NCBI GenBank assembly: GCA_900550775.1
Contig: URTH01000107.1
Coordinates: 1 to 6,423 of the forward strand
Length of the DNA: 6,423 bases
Source of the DNA: an uncultured Eubacteriales bacterium
GTDB taxonomy: Bacteria > Bacillota > Clostridia > Monoglobales > Monoglobaceae
Direction of reading: 5' to 3'
Positions 5,729-6,423 of this stretch are shown here, in pieces. Position numbers and translations under genes: made by a program. How positions within the stretch are numbered: the first letter of the stretch is position 1; the number at the start of each line of letters is the position of its first letter. The notes under the pieces were generated by a model, which was given only the letters and a program-made list of their open reading frames with translations, was not told the origin of the DNA and searched no databases.

Positions 5729-5744
5729 CACATTTTACAATGTG
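5729..5744. promoter_or_regulatory. Palindrome upstream of XRE regulator B (candidate operator)
   Basis: CACATTTTACAATGTG consists of CACATT, 4 nt and AATGTG, a perfect 6-bp dyad ending 3 nt before the start codon. Cro/C1-type dimers bind dyads of this size close to their own starts, so autorepression is plausible. The inner part TTACAATGT is repeated ahead of regulator C at 6084-6092. Confidence 0.45.
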
Positions 5745-5799
5745 TTTGGTCTTTTTGATATCGCATCCGCGGCGTTGCAGCTTGGCACCGTACCTCCGT

Positions 5800-6069
5800 T
5801 TAACAATCGCTCAAATCATCGCCGTCGCCGCAAAGCCATTCCATGGAGACATTCAGCGCCTTCGATAACACTTTTAATTCTGCATCGCATACATGTCTTT
5901 GGTTCTTCTCAATTCTTGAAATGATAAGCGGCGTCATATCCTCATACCCCATCAAATTGATCCTCTGTGCCAGCTCGTCCTGCGTAATCGGCGGCTTTTG
6001 CAGCGCTCTGCCCAAGCGGGTTCTGCTGCCGCATATATTCCCCGATATTAAAAATAATTTCCGTGCCAT
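5800..6069 (-). CDS. XRE-family helix-turn-helix regulator (C)
   Basis: The 89-residue protein carries a Cro/C1-type domain at residues about 11-80: NICGSRTRLGRALQKPPITQDELAQRINLMGY, then MTPLIISRIEKNQRHVCDAELKVLSKALNVSMEWLCG. The insertion between the two helices and the 'ISRIEKNQR.V.D.EL..LSKAL.VS..WL' ending match a Firmicutes subgroup of small XRE proteins distinct from regulators A, B and D. The start is supported by GAGGTG about 6 nt before the ATG. A short acidic tail (GDGDDLSDC) follows. The gene lies 85 nt after the stop of regulator D and 73 nt before the start of B, with no terminator in either gap, so co-transcription is possible. Confidence 0.87.
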   Translation of the reverse strand: MARKLFLISGNICGSRTRLGRALQKPPITQDELAQRINLMGYEDMTPLIISRIEKNQRHVCDAELKVLSKALNVSMEWLCGDGDDLSDC

Positions 6070-6154
6070 ATCTCACACCTCGGTTACAATGTTTAAAAAC
6101 TGCTTTTTCGCCTAAAATAATGCTGCCATAGCAAATATTTATTGCATACGGCGG

Positions 6155-6423
6155 CTATGATGTCCTATTTGACTGACGAAATTCTGCAATCACCCTGCGG
6201 ACAGTATCAATCTGTGTCTCGCTGAGCGTTGAAACATCCAATGTCTTTCCCTTTTCTACTCCGAGTAAGTAGTCGGTCGTGACTTTAAAATAATCGGCAA
6301 TCCGAATCAGCGTATCGTATGCAGGATAACCCATGCCGTTTTCATACTTACTGACAACAGCCTTTGACAACCCTAATCGAGCACCTAATTCTTTTTGCGT
6401 CATATGATGACTTTTGCGCAGTT
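6155..6423 (-). CDS. XRE-family helix-turn-helix regulator (D), 5' partial
   Basis: The frame runs off the right edge. An ATG at 6401-6403 is internal, because the codons before it (LRKSHH) continue the first helix of the DNA-binding domain and no ribosome site precedes it. The visible part reads LRKSHHMTQKELGARLGLSKAVVSKYENGMGYPAYDTLIRIADYFKVTTDYLLGVEKGKTLDVSTLSETQIDTVRRVIAEFRQSN, a typical Cro/C1-type domain with a short helical tail. Fewer than about 15 residues should be missing at the N-terminus. It resembles regulator B along its whole length, including 'TDYLL.VE...TL...L....I..V.....F...N', so the pair probably arose by duplication or are members of one family in the same element. Confidence 0.9.
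   Translation of the reverse strand, partial: LRKSHHMTQKELGARLGLSKAVVSKYENGMGYPAYDTLIRIADYFKVTTDYLLGVEKGKTLDVSTLSETQIDTVRRVIAEFRQSNRTS

Noticed and set aside
6131..6145. GCAA-N7-TTGC dyad between regulators D and C
   Set aside because: Its half-sites are only 4 bp in an AT-rich gap; it is too weak to call as an operator or terminator.
6401..6403. ATG at 6403 as the start of regulator D
   Set aside because: The upstream codons in frame complete helix 1 of the DNA-binding domain and there is no ribosome site, so the gene is cut by the window edge.

Overview
The window looks like a chromosomal accessory stretch from a Firmicutes bacterium, most likely a gut-type Clostridia (Oscillospiraceae/Ruminococcaceae-like). 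This is inferred from the S-layer-homology (SLH) adhesin with MBG and InlB-type repeats, the strong AGGAGG-type ribosome sites, the AraC/GyrI-like regulator type and the small XRE regulators. The species cannot be named from this sequence.

Left half (1-3371, + strand): the 3' part of a very large cell-surface protein whose start lies outside the window. It holds a run of Ig-like/MBG-type beta-sandwich repeats, a poly-glycine linker, one InlB B-type repeat, a Pro/Asn/Thr linker and three C-terminal SLH domains that should hold it to the cell wall. A strong hairpin terminator follows directly.

Middle (3424-4726): an AraC-family regulator with a GyrI-like sensor domain. Its promoter (extended -10) and its ribosome site are separated by a 274-bp non-coding element with perfect 24-bp terminal inverted repeats that begin and end in TA. 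I interpret this as a MITE. Removing it, with one TA, rebuilds a normal short leader. Inside the regulator gene an ideal ribosome site precedes an in-frame ATG, which could give the sensor domain as a separate protein. The gene ends at a long bidirectional hairpin terminator.

Right part (4744-6423, all - strand): an orphan RelB/DinJ-type antitoxin with its own promoter and no toxin gene beside it, then four consecutive small XRE-type helix-turn-helix regulators. The rightmost is cut by the window edge, and two of the four are clearly paralogous. Short palindromes near their starts suggest autoregulation or cross-regulation. This regulator cluster plus orphan antitoxin resembles the control region or remnant of an integrated element, but no integrase, recombinase, toxin or phage structural gene is visible.

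The most distinctive items are the MITE insertion, the internal start site in the AraC gene, and the four-gene XRE cluster with shared candidate operator sequences. I see no RNA genes, CRISPR arrays or complete insertion sequences.
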